A model generated the notes under the pieces. The model was not told where the DNA came from and did not search any database. It was given only the letters and a program-made list of their open reading frames with translations. DNA of 64,000 nucleotides from Flavobacteriales bacterium (GTDB taxonomy: Bacteria; Bacteroidota; Bacteroidia; Flavobacteriales_E; Vicingaceae): the NCBI GenBank assembly GCA_002706365.1, contig PALM01000046.1:1-64000 (forward strand). Direction: 5' to 3'. Both the position numbers and the translations under genes were made by a program. Each line of letters begins with the position of its first letter. Position 1 is the stretch's first letter. Below are positions 17,756-25,730 of this stretch, in pieces.

Positions 17756-18823
17756 ATGTTGGAATTATTAATCTTAATCGCTGTACTCGTAGGTATCATA
17801 GCCGTTGGCAAAGTGATCCGAGTGATGGAATTGGCCAGCTCTCTAAAAGGAGAGAACTCTTGGCAAGCTACTGATAGAGATCATAAGAATCAGGCTCGCC
17901 TGATGCCGATCTTCCTTCTGGCTTACTTTGCATTTATCATTTGGCAGATCGTTGAATGGGGAGGTGAGGCTCTTCCGGTATCAGCTTCTGAACATGGAGT
18001 TGTTATTGATCAATTGATGGATACCACCTGGATCATTATTATTCCTGTATTCATCGTTACGCATATCCTACTTTTCTACTTTGCTTGGAAATATGCTTAC
18101 AATTCAAAGAGAAAAGCGACCTATTTCGCTCATAACAATAAGCTAGAGCTTCTATGGACAGCAGTTCCTGCATTGGTGCTTTTGATCTTGATCCTTTACG
18201 GATTGAATATCTGGAACAATGTAATGGAGCCACTAACTGCTGAAGATGAACCAGTGGAAATTGAATTGTATGCAAGACAGTTCGACTGGACAGCTAGATA
18301 TCCAGGAGCAGACAAGAAGTTTGGAGATGCTGGAGTGAGATTCATCGAAGGAGTTAACTTCCTTGGAATGGACTCTACTGATCAAGATGGATGGGATGAT
18401 AAGTATGTAAAAGCTGAATTCTATCTTCCAGTTGATACTCCGGTACAGTTCTACTTTAGAGCACAGGATGTAATTCACTCGGCTTATATGCCTCATTTTA
18501 GAGCACAAATGAACTGTGTGCCTGGTATGGTTACAAGATTCAACTTTAAGCCAACTAAGACCACTGCAGAAATGAAAGAGATCACAGGCAAGGAAGATTT
18601 TGAATACTACTTGCTTTGTAATAAGATCTGTGGAGCTGCCCATTACAATATGAAAATGGTCATCAAAGTGGTTGAACAAGACGAGTATGACACTTGGCTT
18701 AGTGAACAAAAAGAGTTTTTAGCAGTTGAAGGAATGCAAGAGGAGCCATCTTCTGATGATCCCGTAGAAACTGATTCCACTCAAACCAATATCGAAGAAG
18801 AAGAGCTTAGCGCTCAGCTTTAG
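17756..18823 (+). CDS. coxB: Cytochrome c oxidase subunit II
   Basis: 355 residues. The dinuclear copper A site is complete: H241, then CNKICGAAHYNM (C288, C292, H296, M299). Helices at about 2-20, 50-67, 92-111 and 133-151 give four membrane spans, two more than the classic subunit II; extra N-terminal spans are frequent in Bacteroidota. No fused cytochrome c follows the copper domain, so electrons must come directly from ActE or a soluble carrier. The last 40 residues are acidic. Confidence 0.93.
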   Translation: MLELLILIAVLVGIIAVGKVIRVMELASSLKGENSWQATDRDHKNQARLMPIFLLAYFAFIIWQIVEWGGEALPVSASEHGVVIDQLMDTTWIIIIPVFIVTHILLFYFAWKYAYNSKRKATYFAHNNKLELLWTAVPALVLLILILYGLNIWNNVMEPLTAEDEPVEIELYARQFDWTARYPGADKKFGDAGVRFIEGVNFLGMDSTDQDGWDDKYVKAEFYLPVDTPVQFYFRAQDVIHSAYMPHFRAQMNCVPGMVTRFNFKPTKTTAEMKEITGKEDFEYYLLCNKICGAAHYNMKMVIKVVEQDEYDTWLSEQKEFLAVEGMQEEPSSDDPVETDSTQTNIEEEELSAQL

Positions 18824-18847
18824 TAAGAATTTGAAATTTTAAAGAGC

Positions 18848-20641
18848 ATGTCAGCAAACGCGCATCATCACGACAACGATTTTCTATTCAAGTACATCTT
18901 TAGTACTGATCATAAAATGATCGCTAAACAGTTTTTCCTTACCGGTTCAATCATGGGTCTGGTTGGAATGCTTATGTCGACCATTTTTAGACTTCAATTA
19001 GGTTATCCAGGAGAAAGCTTTCCAATATTAGAAGCTTTCATGAGCAATTGGGCTCCAGATGGAGTGCTTAGTCCAGATAAGTATCTTGCTTTGGTTACTA
19101 TCCACGGTACCATTATGGTATTCTTCCTGCTTACTGCAGGATTGAGTGGTACCTTCTCGAACCTACTTATTCCATTGCAGCTGGGAGCTAGAGATATGGC
19201 ATCTGGTTTCATGAACATGCTTTCTTATTGGTTCTTCTTCCTTTCATCTTGTGTGATGATTGCCTCACTATTCGTAGAAGGTGGTCCTGCATCTGGTGGA
19301 TGGACGATCTACCCTCCTTTAAGTGCACTTCCTGAAGCAATTCCAGGTTCTGGAATGGGTATGACACTATGGATCATTTCAATGGCCTTGTTCATCGTTT
19401 CATCGCTATTGGGTTCATTGAACTACATCGTTACTGTGTTCAACTTGAGAACTAAGGGTATGACTATGACAAGAATGCCATTGACAATTTGGGCCTTCTT
19501 GATCACCGCCGTTTTAGGTGTGCTTTCTTTCCCAGTATTATTCTCAGCAGTATTGCTGTTGTTCTTCGACAGAAGCTTTGGAACAAGTTTCTATCTTTCT
19601 GATATCTTCATCGGTGGGCAAGCACTAGAGGTTGAAGGTGGTAGCCCAATCCTATATGAGCACTTATTCTGGTTCTTAGGGCACCCTGAGGTTTATATTA
19701 TCCTATTGCCAGCTTTAGGTATTACTTCTGAAGTAGTAGCAACGAACTCTAGAAAACCAATCTTTGGCTATAGAGCGATGATCGGATCGATCTTGGCAAT
19801 TGCATTCATCTCATTCCTAGTATGGGGTCACCACATGTTCATTACAGGTATGAACCCATTCCTTGGAGCGGTATTTACATTTACCACACTACTTGTTGCA
19901 ATTCCATCGGCAGTTAAAGTATTCAACTATTTAACTACGCTTTGGAAAGGGAATATTCGATTTACACCGGCCATGTTGTTTGCAATTGGCTTGGTATCTA
20001 CTTTCATTACTGGTGGTCTAACTGGTATTATCCTCGGTGATTCTGCTTTGGATATCAATGTTCACGATACTTACTTCGTGGTAGGTCACTTCCACATTGT
20101 AATGGGACTGTCAGGTACCTTTGGTATGATCAGTGGTATTTACCATTGGTTCCCTAAGCTATTCGGTAAGATGTTGAACAAGAATTTGGGGTATCTCCAC
20201 TTCTGGACAACCATGGTTGCTTCCTATGGAGTATTCTTCCCTATGCACTTCTTAGGTTTAGCTGGTGTACCAAGAAGATATTATGCGAATACTGAATTTC
20301 CAATGTTCGAGAATCTTTACGATCTGAATGAATTGGTAACTGTTTTTGCCATCATCGGTGCAGCTGCTCAGTTGTTCTTCCTATACAATGTATTCTATAG
20401 CATATTCTTTGGACCAAAAGCTCCTCAGAATCCATGGAGATCTACAACATTAGAGTGGACTACTCCTGTAGAACACCTGCATGGTAACTGGCCAGGAGAA
20501 ATTCCTGAAGTTCACAGATGGGCATACGATTACAGTAAGCCAGGTGCTAAAGAAGATTTCATTCCTCAGACTGTGCCATTAGCACCAGGAGAGATTGATG
20601 AATCAAAAGAAGGTATTCCAATACCTGGAGAGCATCATTAA
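18848..20641 (+). CDS. coxA: Cytochrome c oxidase subunit I (haem-copper oxidase, A family)
   Basis: 597 residues with about twelve membrane helices. Seen are the haem ligands in VTIHGTIMVFFLLTAG and VVGHFHIVMGLSG, the copper B His/Tyr pair in LGHPEVYIILLPALG, and WGHHMFITGMNP. The Tyr in HPEVY marks the A family. The protein ends with a Pro/Glu-rich tail. A strong terminator follows within 20 bases, so the operon ends here and subunits III and IV must be encoded elsewhere. Confidence 0.95.
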   Translation: MSANAHHHDNDFLFKYIFSTDHKMIAKQFFLTGSIMGLVGMLMSTIFRLQLGYPGESFPILEAFMSNWAPDGVLSPDKYLALVTIHGTIMVFFLLTAGLSGTFSNLLIPLQLGARDMASGFMNMLSYWFFFLSSCVMIASLFVEGGPASGGWTIYPPLSALPEAIPGSGMGMTLWIISMALFIVSSLLGSLNYIVTVFNLRTKGMTMTRMPLTIWAFLITAVLGVLSFPVLFSAVLLLFFDRSFGTSFYLSDIFIGGQALEVEGGSPILYEHLFWFLGHPEVYIILLPALGITSEVVATNSRKPIFGYRAMIGSILAIAFISFLVWGHHMFITGMNPFLGAVFTFTTLLVAIPSAVKVFNYLTTLWKGNIRFTPAMLFAIGLVSTFITGGLTGIILGDSALDINVHDTYFVVGHFHIVMGLSGTFGMISGIYHWFPKLFGKMLNKNLGYLHFWTTMVASYGVFFPMHFLGLAGVPRRYYANTEFPMFENLYDLNELVTVFAIIGAAAQLFFLYNVFYSIFFGPKAPQNPWRSTTLEWTTPVEHLHGNWPGEIPEVHRWAYDYSKPGAKEDFIPQTVPLAPGEIDESKEGIPIPGEHH

Positions 20642-20659
20642 TCCATAAAGAGAAAATTG

Positions 20660-20693
20660 AAAATGTCCTTAATTTCGTTAAGGACATTTTTTT
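20660..20693 (+). terminator. Rho-independent terminator of the act-cox operon
   Basis: A perfect 13-bp stem (20660-20672 with 20678-20690) encloses the loop TTTCG and continues into a T-run to 20693. Confidence 0.92.
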
Positions 20694-20711
20694 ATGCACT
20701 ACTCCCAGAAT

Positions 20712-21326
20712 ATGCGACTGAGTCTTACGATTCTGCTCGTCTTCATTTCCCTCTTTTGTCGGGCTCAGTACTTCGAAGCTGAGATCAAAGAAGCAATGCG
20801 TTCTGAACCTAGGTTTGTAGCTTTTTTGGATAGTAGAGGAGCATTCATTTCAAGGAATGGGGTTAGAGTTGTAGGCCTTAAAGCTGGAGTTCAATTCGAT
20901 GAGAAGCTGACATTTGGGATGGGGTATAATCAACTGTATTCTGATTACAACAATACTATCTTTCACGAAGGTATAGAGCAGAATGTGGAATTGCACTATT
21001 GGTATATCTCTCCATTTATTGAATATACTTTTTATCGAGACCGAAGATGGGAGCTGATGATTCCCGTTCAGCTTGGATTTGGCGAGAGTTATTACACCAC
21101 CAAATTAGACGATAGAGATATACGATATTCATTTGTGGTAAGCTATGAGCCAGCCATCTCATTCCAATATCGCTTTTTAGAGGTATTTGGAGCCGGTTTT
21201 GGACTTGGTTATCGTCTAATGGTAGTACCTAACCCTAAACTGGAAGAAACCTTCACATCGCCCGTTTATATGCTTAAATTCAAAGTGTATTTTGATGACC
21301 TTTTCGAGAAACTGAAGCAGCCTTAA
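20712..21326 (+). CDS. Exported barrel-like protein of unknown function
   Basis: 204 residues from the ATG at 20712 (MRLSLTILLVFISLFCRAQ is a clean signal peptide). An in-frame ATG at 20694 adds MHYSQN, but sits immediately after the terminator T-run and spoils the n-region, so I prefer the later start. The mature part is amphipathic strand after strand (GVRVVGLKAGVQFDEKLTFG, then VSYEPAISFQYRFLEVFGAG), a small outer-membrane barrel by appearance. It precedes ruvB by 23 bases without being functionally related in any obvious way. Confidence 0.75.
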   Translation: MRLSLTILLVFISLFCRAQYFEAEIKEAMRSEPRFVAFLDSRGAFISRNGVRVVGLKAGVQFDEKLTFGMGYNQLYSDYNNTIFHEGIEQNVELHYWYISPFIEYTFYRDRRWELMIPVQLGFGESYYTTKLDDRDIRYSFVVSYEPAISFQYRFLEVFGAGFGLGYRLMVVPNPKLEETFTSPVYMLKFKVYFDDLFEKLKQP

Positions 21327-21331
21327 TTGCT

Positions 21332-21339
21332 TAGCTTTG
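21332..21339 (+). promoter_or_regulatory. Putative -7 box (TAGCTTTG) for ruvB-queG
   Basis: Exact TAnnTTTG match ten bases before the ruvB ATG, which would leave a leader of only a few bases. No -33 match was found at the right distance. Confidence 0.4.
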
Positions 21340-21349
21340 TATAGTCAGT

Positions 21350-22378
21350 ATGAACGATCATCTCAATCCAGAACAATCGCCTTTGAGTCCAGAGGAAAAG
21401 GAAATTGAAAAAGCCCTACGCCCCCTTTCTTTCGATGATTTTACCGGACAAGAAAAGGTAGTTGATAACCTCAAGATCTTTGTTGAAGCGGCAGCCCAAA
21501 GAGCTGAAGCATTAGACCATGTTTTATTGCACGGCCCTCCCGGTTTGGGAAAAACAACCTTGGCAAATATCATTGCCAATGAACTTCAGGTGTCATTCAG
21601 ATTGACTTCTGGCCCTGTGCTGGAAAAACCAGCTGATCTAGCAGGCTTGTTAACTAATCTGGAAGAAGGAGATGTACTTTTCATAGATGAGATCCACAGA
21701 CTAAGTCCGGTAATCGAAGAGTATTTATACTCGGCAATGGAAGACTATAAGATCGATATCATGATCGATTCCGGTCCGAATGCAAGAACAGTGCAGATCA
21801 AACTGAATCCCTTTACATTAATTGGTGCTACAACCAGAGCGGGATTGCTTACCGCTCCACTAAGAGCTCGTTTTGGTATTAATTCTCGCTTGGAGTATTA
21901 CGACAAAGACCTATTGGCTACTATCGTTAAACGCTCTGCTGATATTTTGGATGTAGAGATAGAGAATGCAGCAGCGATTGAAATTGCCGGCAGAAGTAGA
22001 GGCACGCCTAGAATTGTAAACTCTCTGCTGAGAAGAGTGCGAGATTTCGCACAGATCAAGGGCGACGGTACTATTGATCTTGATATATCTCATTTGGCTC
22101 TAACTGCTTTGAGTGTTGACGAGTATGGTTTAGATGAAATGGATAATCGCCTACTTTCTACCATCATTGATAAATTCAAAGGAGGGCCTGTAGGGCTTAC
22201 AACCATTGCCACAGCTGTTGGAGAACAAGCGGGGACAATTGAAGAGGTATACGAACCCTTTTTGATCAAAGAGGGCTTTATCAGAAGAACACCAAGAGGT
22301 AGAGAGGCAACAGATTTGGCTTATAAGCACTTGGGAAGAACTCCTTCTGCCAATGATGGCACCCTATTCAATCAATAA
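21350..22378 (+). CDS. ruvB: Holliday junction branch-migration ATPase RuvB
   Basis: 342 residues, the normal length. RuvB features in order are [19 protein letters not shown], Walker [15 protein letters not shown], the Walker B DEIH box [10 protein letters not shown], sensor [19 protein letters not shown], and the C-terminal winged helix ending [20 protein letters not shown]. It drives Holliday junction branch migration with RuvA, which is encoded about 9.5 kb downstream rather than adjacent. The stop abuts the TTG start of queG with no spacer. Confidence 0.97.
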   Translation: MNDHLNPEQSPLSPEEKEIEKALRPLSFDDFTGQEKVVDNLKIFVEAAAQRAEALDHVLLHGPPGLGKTTLANIIANELQVSFRLTSGPVLEKPADLAGLLTNLEEGDVLFIDEIHRLSPVIEEYLYSAMEDYKIDIMIDSGPNARTVQIKLNPFTLIGATTRAGLLTAPLRARFGINSRLEYYDKDLLATIVKRSADILDVEIENAAAIEIAGRSRGTPRIVNSLLRRVRDFAQIKGDGTIDLDISHLALTALSVDEYGLDEMDNRLLSTIIDKFKGGPVGLTTIATAVGEQAGTIEEVYEPFLIKEGFIRRTPRGREATDLAYKHLGRTPSANDGTLFNQ

Positions 22379-23302
22379 TTGAACTTATCTGAACGTACAC
22401 AATGGATCAAAAGTCAGGCCTATCAGTTGGGCTTCGACTTTGTGGGTATTTCAGCTGCGAGAAAGTTAGAAGAAGATGCTATTCGTTTAGAAAGCTGGTT
22501 GAATAAGAATAATCAGGCGAAGATGTCATATATGGAAAGGCACTTCGACAAGCGTATAGATCCAAGGCTATTGGTTCCGGGATCCAAATCTGTGGTGTCT
22601 TTACTTTATAACTATCACACAAAGGCAAATCAAACCGAAGGAGCGCCAAAACTGGCTAAATATGCATTCGGTGAAGACTATCACTTTGTGGTGAAAGATA
22701 AGATTCATGAGCTCATGCAGCGCATTCAGGAAAAGATAGGGAAGGTTGAAGGAAGGGTGTTCGTAGATTCAGCTCCTGTGCTAGATAGAGCTTGGGCCAG
22801 AGAAAGCGGTTTGGGTTGGATTGGCAAGAATAGCATGTTGATCAATAAAGAAAGAGGTTCAGATTTCTTCATTTCAGAGTTGATCATAGATCTCGAGTTA
22901 GAATACGATTCTCCAATTGGTGACTATTGTGGCACATGTACAAAATGCCTAGATGCTTGTCCTACAGATGCAATTGAAGAAGAGCGAACCATCAATTCCG
23001 AAAAATGCATTTCCTATCTGACAATCGAATTAAGGGATAACGCTATCGATCAGAAATTCAAGGACCAAATGAATGATTGGGTGTTTGGATGTGATATTTG
23101 TCAGGATGTGTGCCCTTGGAATCGCTTCGCAAAGCCTCACAATGAAGATAGATTCTTGGCTAAAAAGTCACTCTTAGACCTAAGCAGAGAAGGGTGGGAT
23201 CAAATGGATGAACCGCAGTTTAGAGAACTCTTTAGAAAATCGGCCGTGAAACGGACCAAATACTCGGGCATAAAAAGGAATCTAGAATTCCTTAAGAAAT
23301 AG
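22379..23302 (+). CDS. queG: Epoxyqueuosine reductase QueG
   Basis: 307 residues from a TTG start directly after the ruvB stop; the first in-frame ATG would remove a large conserved part. Family features are AKYAFGEDYHFVVKDKI, the segment DSAPVLDRAWARESGLGWIG that holds the catalytic Asp, and two 4Fe-4S motifs CGTCTKCLDACPTDAI and CDICQDVCPWN. The enzyme uses cobalamin to reduce epoxyqueuosine to queuosine in tRNA. Its 3' end overlaps the convergent small gene by 11 bases. Confidence 0.95.
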   Translation: MNLSERTQWIKSQAYQLGFDFVGISAARKLEEDAIRLESWLNKNNQAKMSYMERHFDKRIDPRLLVPGSKSVVSLLYNYHTKANQTEGAPKLAKYAFGEDYHFVVKDKIHELMQRIQEKIGKVEGRVFVDSAPVLDRAWARESGLGWIGKNSMLINKERGSDFFISELIIDLELEYDSPIGDYCGTCTKCLDACPTDAIEEERTINSEKCISYLTIELRDNAIDQKFKDQMNDWVFGCDICQDVCPWNRFAKPHNEDRFLAKKSLLDLSREGWDQMDEPQFRELFRKSAVKRTKYSGIKRNLEFLKK

Positions 23303-23480
23303 TTTCAAAAACTTCCAAAATGATTTCTCTGTGCATATGACCAAATGTGGCTAGACACCATGCCTTGAGCATGAGCAGTTCAGCGGGTTTTAACCACCGC
23401 TTTGACTTAAGTAACTCCTTTCTAAACAACTTTCTATCGAAGCTCACTTTAGTGAGCACTTTCTTACTTAATTCGTACAT
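23292..23480 (-). CDS. Small conserved-looking protein, 62 residues
   Basis: The frame is open further upstream, but the plausible start is the ATG at 23480, giving MYELSKKVLTKVSFDRKLFR. It continues with many Lys/Arg and hydrophobic residues (SKRWLKPAELLMLKAWCLAT) and ends FGHMHREIILEVFETIS. I recall short proteins of this pattern (YELSKKVL-x-KVSFD, then a KPxE helix) across Bacteroidota, with no known role. It has no signal peptide and two predicted helices, and is basic in the first half. The tail overlaps queG tail to tail. Confidence 0.65.
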   Translation of the reverse strand: MYELSKKVLTKVSFDRKLFRKELLKSKRWLKPAELLMLKAWCLATFGHMHREIILEVFETIS

Positions 23481-23571
23481 AAAGAACAAAATAAATTTGC
23501 GACTTTGAAGATACGAAAATCTAACCCTCGTACAAGAATTAAATCTTAAATAGTTGTTAAAAGTTAGGCTG

Positions 23572-24150
23572 TTAATTACTTCCCCAACGGTAGCTATCCC
23601 GCTGTAAATCAAGTAGGTCGATGATTCTCGAAACTACTGTCCCCACAGCTTCTTCAAGGTTTTTAGGCTTGCTGTAGAAGGATGGGGCAGCCGGACAAAC
23701 TATTCCTCCGGCCCTACTGATTCTAGTCATATTCTCAAGATGAATCGTGCTAAGCGGACTCTCTCTGGCCACCAAGATCAACTTCCTTCTTTCTTTTAGA
23801 ATTACATCGGCAGCTCTGGAAGTAAGATCGTTGGAAATCCCTCCTGCAATTCTTCCAATAGCACCCATACTGCAAGGGGCAATTACCATATAATTGTATT
23901 GTGCAGAACCAGAGGCAAAAGGAGCCATGAAATCGTTCTTTGCATAAAAATCAAAAGGATAATCCTTATAGCTTTGGTCGCCTAGCTCAGTTTCCCAAAC
24001 CAATTTGGCATTATCAGACATCACCACACCTACCTTATCGATCTGATCCTTCAACTCAAGAAGTGCATCCATGAGCATCTTGGCATAAATAGAGCCTGAA
24101 GCACCAGTTATAGCAATTACTATTCGCTTACTGCTCTCCATAGAATACAT
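23572..24150 (-). CDS. ubiX: UbiX-type flavin prenyltransferase
   Basis: About 190 residues. The Rossmann-like start KRIVIAITGASGSIYAKMLM is diagnostic, with the later elements VIAPCSMGAIGRIAGGISND and RKLILVARESPLSTIHLENM. UbiX attaches a dimethylallyl group to FMN, making prenylated FMN for UbiD-type decarboxylases. Two starts are possible, 24150 or 24141 (MESSKR); both overlap the end of the upstream barrel gene. No ubiD-like gene is in the window. Confidence 0.93.
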   Translation of the reverse strand: MYSMESSKRIVIAITGASGSIYAKMLMDALLELKDQIDKVGVVMSDNAKLVWETELGDQSYKDYPFDFYAKNDFMAPFASGSAQYNYMVIAPCSMGAIGRIAGGISNDLTSRAADVILKERRKLILVARESPLSTIHLENMTRISRAGGIVCPAAPSFYSKPKNLEEAVGTVVSRIIDLLDLQRDSYRWGSN

Positions 24151-24757
24151 ATCTTAGGTTAATGCTCATATAATGGTGAAACATACCGGTATTGAAAAGG
24201 AATCTTCCACTGCTATCGAATTCTCTAAAATCGACAATAGAATTACTATACCTCCAATTCATTACTAAGCTTTCTGTGAAATTGAAATAGACACCCACCA
24301 GAAAACCAATATCATTATTGTTGAATTGATTTAATTCTTCAGGAATATCAAATTCTCCATTTTCATCTTCTAAATGATAATTGATCAATTGGCTGTAGTA
24401 GCCACCTGCCTCGAACTTGAATCTTTTATAATCAGTTCGCAGCATAAGGGGGATTTCGATATAATTCATCCTCAAAAGGAAGAAATCAGTATCTCCTTCA
24501 TCAGTCTTTGGATTTCTTCTACTGCCCTTTTGAGAATAGTTGAGTTCTATCTGAAGATTTAGAGCCTGGGATACATTTACGTTAGAGAATACGCCGAAGA
24601 GCATACCCGCCTTATTAAAGCCACTGTAATTATCGCCACTAACCTGGGAAGCATTTATCCCAGCTAAAAGGCCTGCATTAAAACTCTCTTGTGCTCCGGC
24701 ATGTGAAGTACAGATCAGGCTGATCAAGATAAAGCCGGTATAAAGGAGCTTTTGCAT
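24128..24757 (-). CDS. PorT-family/OMP_b-brl_2 outer-membrane barrel protein
   Basis: 209 residues. Signal peptide MQKLLYTGFILISLICTSHAGAQ is followed by FNAGLLAGINASQVSGDNY, the usual opening of the outer-membrane beta-barrel 2 (PorT-like) family. Further strands are NLQIELNYSQKGSRR and NYIEIPLMLRTDYKRFKFEAG, where the IEIPLMLR phrase is a family hallmark. The last strand is SINLRYVFYG. The role is unknown; it is not PorT itself by length. It is probably co-transcribed with ubiX, which it overlaps. Confidence 0.85.
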   Translation of the reverse strand: MQKLLYTGFILISLICTSHAGAQESFNAGLLAGINASQVSGDNYSGFNKAGMLFGVFSNVNVSQALNLQIELNYSQKGSRRNPKTDEGDTDFFLLRMNYIEIPLMLRTDYKRFKFEAGGYYSQLINYHLEDENGEFDIPEELNQFNNNDIGFLVGVYFNFTESLVMNWRYSNSIVDFREFDSSGRFLFNTGMFHHYMSINLRYVFYGEQ

Positions 24758-24793
24758 GCTTATTTAACCCATAGATAAGGCTTGGGTTCAAAT

Positions 24794-25720
24794 TTATTTT
24801 ACATGGGCTGAATTGCCCTGTATAATGTTGTATGAGCTTGGGTCGCTATCGAAGATGAATGCAACAGATTCCACATCATCTGGTTTCCAATTTGCCTCTA
24901 AAGGCAAGATGTACTCAATATTGATCTCTTCTCCAGCAGTGATATTTTCTAAGCTTCTTCCATAGGTTCCATTCACTACTTTTCTCAGCATATGTCTATG
25001 GTCGTAATTCTCAATGTCGCCTTGTGCAAAATCCTTTTGCCAATCTCTTATATGGTCTTCTGTGATATACAACTGAAGGTTGAATGTCTCTGTTGGAACT
25101 TGGTTGAAAGTGATACCAAGGTTCACTCTAACCACATTGAGGTCTTGACTGTAATAGTTCTTTAGTTTCAGCTCTGCTTGCGGAACGTCATCTGCAAGAT
25201 CTGCAATAACAATTCCCCAATTATCCTTATTCTCCAATTGTGCATTTCTTCTGCTTACCAATCCGGCAGGATAGCCAAAAGTGGCCACATTGAATTCACT
25301 TTGATAAATATTACAATGAGGTAATACTCGATAATCGGTTTCGTATTTCCCAGTTGATGGTTCCGCAAAACTTCCTGCATGAATACTCACTGGGATCAAC
25401 TGTTCTCCATAGATACTATCCAATCTTAACAGCTCTTTTGTTCCATTTGGACAAAAGATACATTGATGACCAGTAAACTCTTCAAGTACGATAAATCTTT
25501 CAGTTGAATTATCGCCACCATTCACTTCTGTCCAGCTGTTATTGTCGATAAGGTCTAGCAAACCATTGAGGTTCCCAATGTTCAATGCAGGATCAACTAC
25601 ATATGTCACATCGTTATATTCAATGTCCTGACCAACATCCTTGGGAATTGGATCATCTATCTCATCACATGATATAAATCCAAGTACTAATATAAAAAGT
25701 ATGACTAATTCTCTCTTCAT
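24794..25720 (-). CDS. Omp28-related lipoprotein with thioredoxin-like CxxC motif
   Basis: 308 residues. The lipobox is LGFISC (Cys 18), followed at once by an acidic stretch DEIDD that resembles the surface-export signal of Bacteroidota lipoproteins. The domain has RFIVLEEFTGHQCIFCPNG with C87 and C90, then IPVSIHAGSFAEP and FGYPAGLVSRR; this is the Omp28 thioredoxin-like family, here with a cis-Pro-like GYPAG. A C-terminal immunoglobulin-like part follows. It is the last gene of a three-gene set behind tlpA and the DUF6029 barrel. Confidence 0.85.
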   Translation of the reverse strand: MKRELVILFILVLGFISCDEIDDPIPKDVGQDIEYNDVTYVVDPALNIGNLNGLLDLIDNNSWTEVNGGDNSTERFIVLEEFTGHQCIFCPNGTKELLRLDSIYGEQLIPVSIHAGSFAEPSTGKYETDYRVLPHCNIYQSEFNVATFGYPAGLVSRRNAQLENKDNWGIVIADLADDVPQAELKLKNYYSQDLNVVRVNLGITFNQVPTETFNLQLYITEDHIRDWQKDFAQGDIENYDHRHMLRKVVNGTYGRSLENITAGEEINIEYILPLEANWKPDDVESVAFIFDSDPSSYNIIQGNSAHVK

Positions 25721-25730
25721 CTCAACGCCT

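Noticed and set aside
18233-18709. 158-codon antisense frame in coxB
   Set aside because: Shadow frame over the conserved copper A domain on the other strand.
23481-23612. 44-residue extension of the 62-residue protein
   Set aside because: Overlaps the 3' end of ubiX and lacks family-like sequence; the inner ATG is better.
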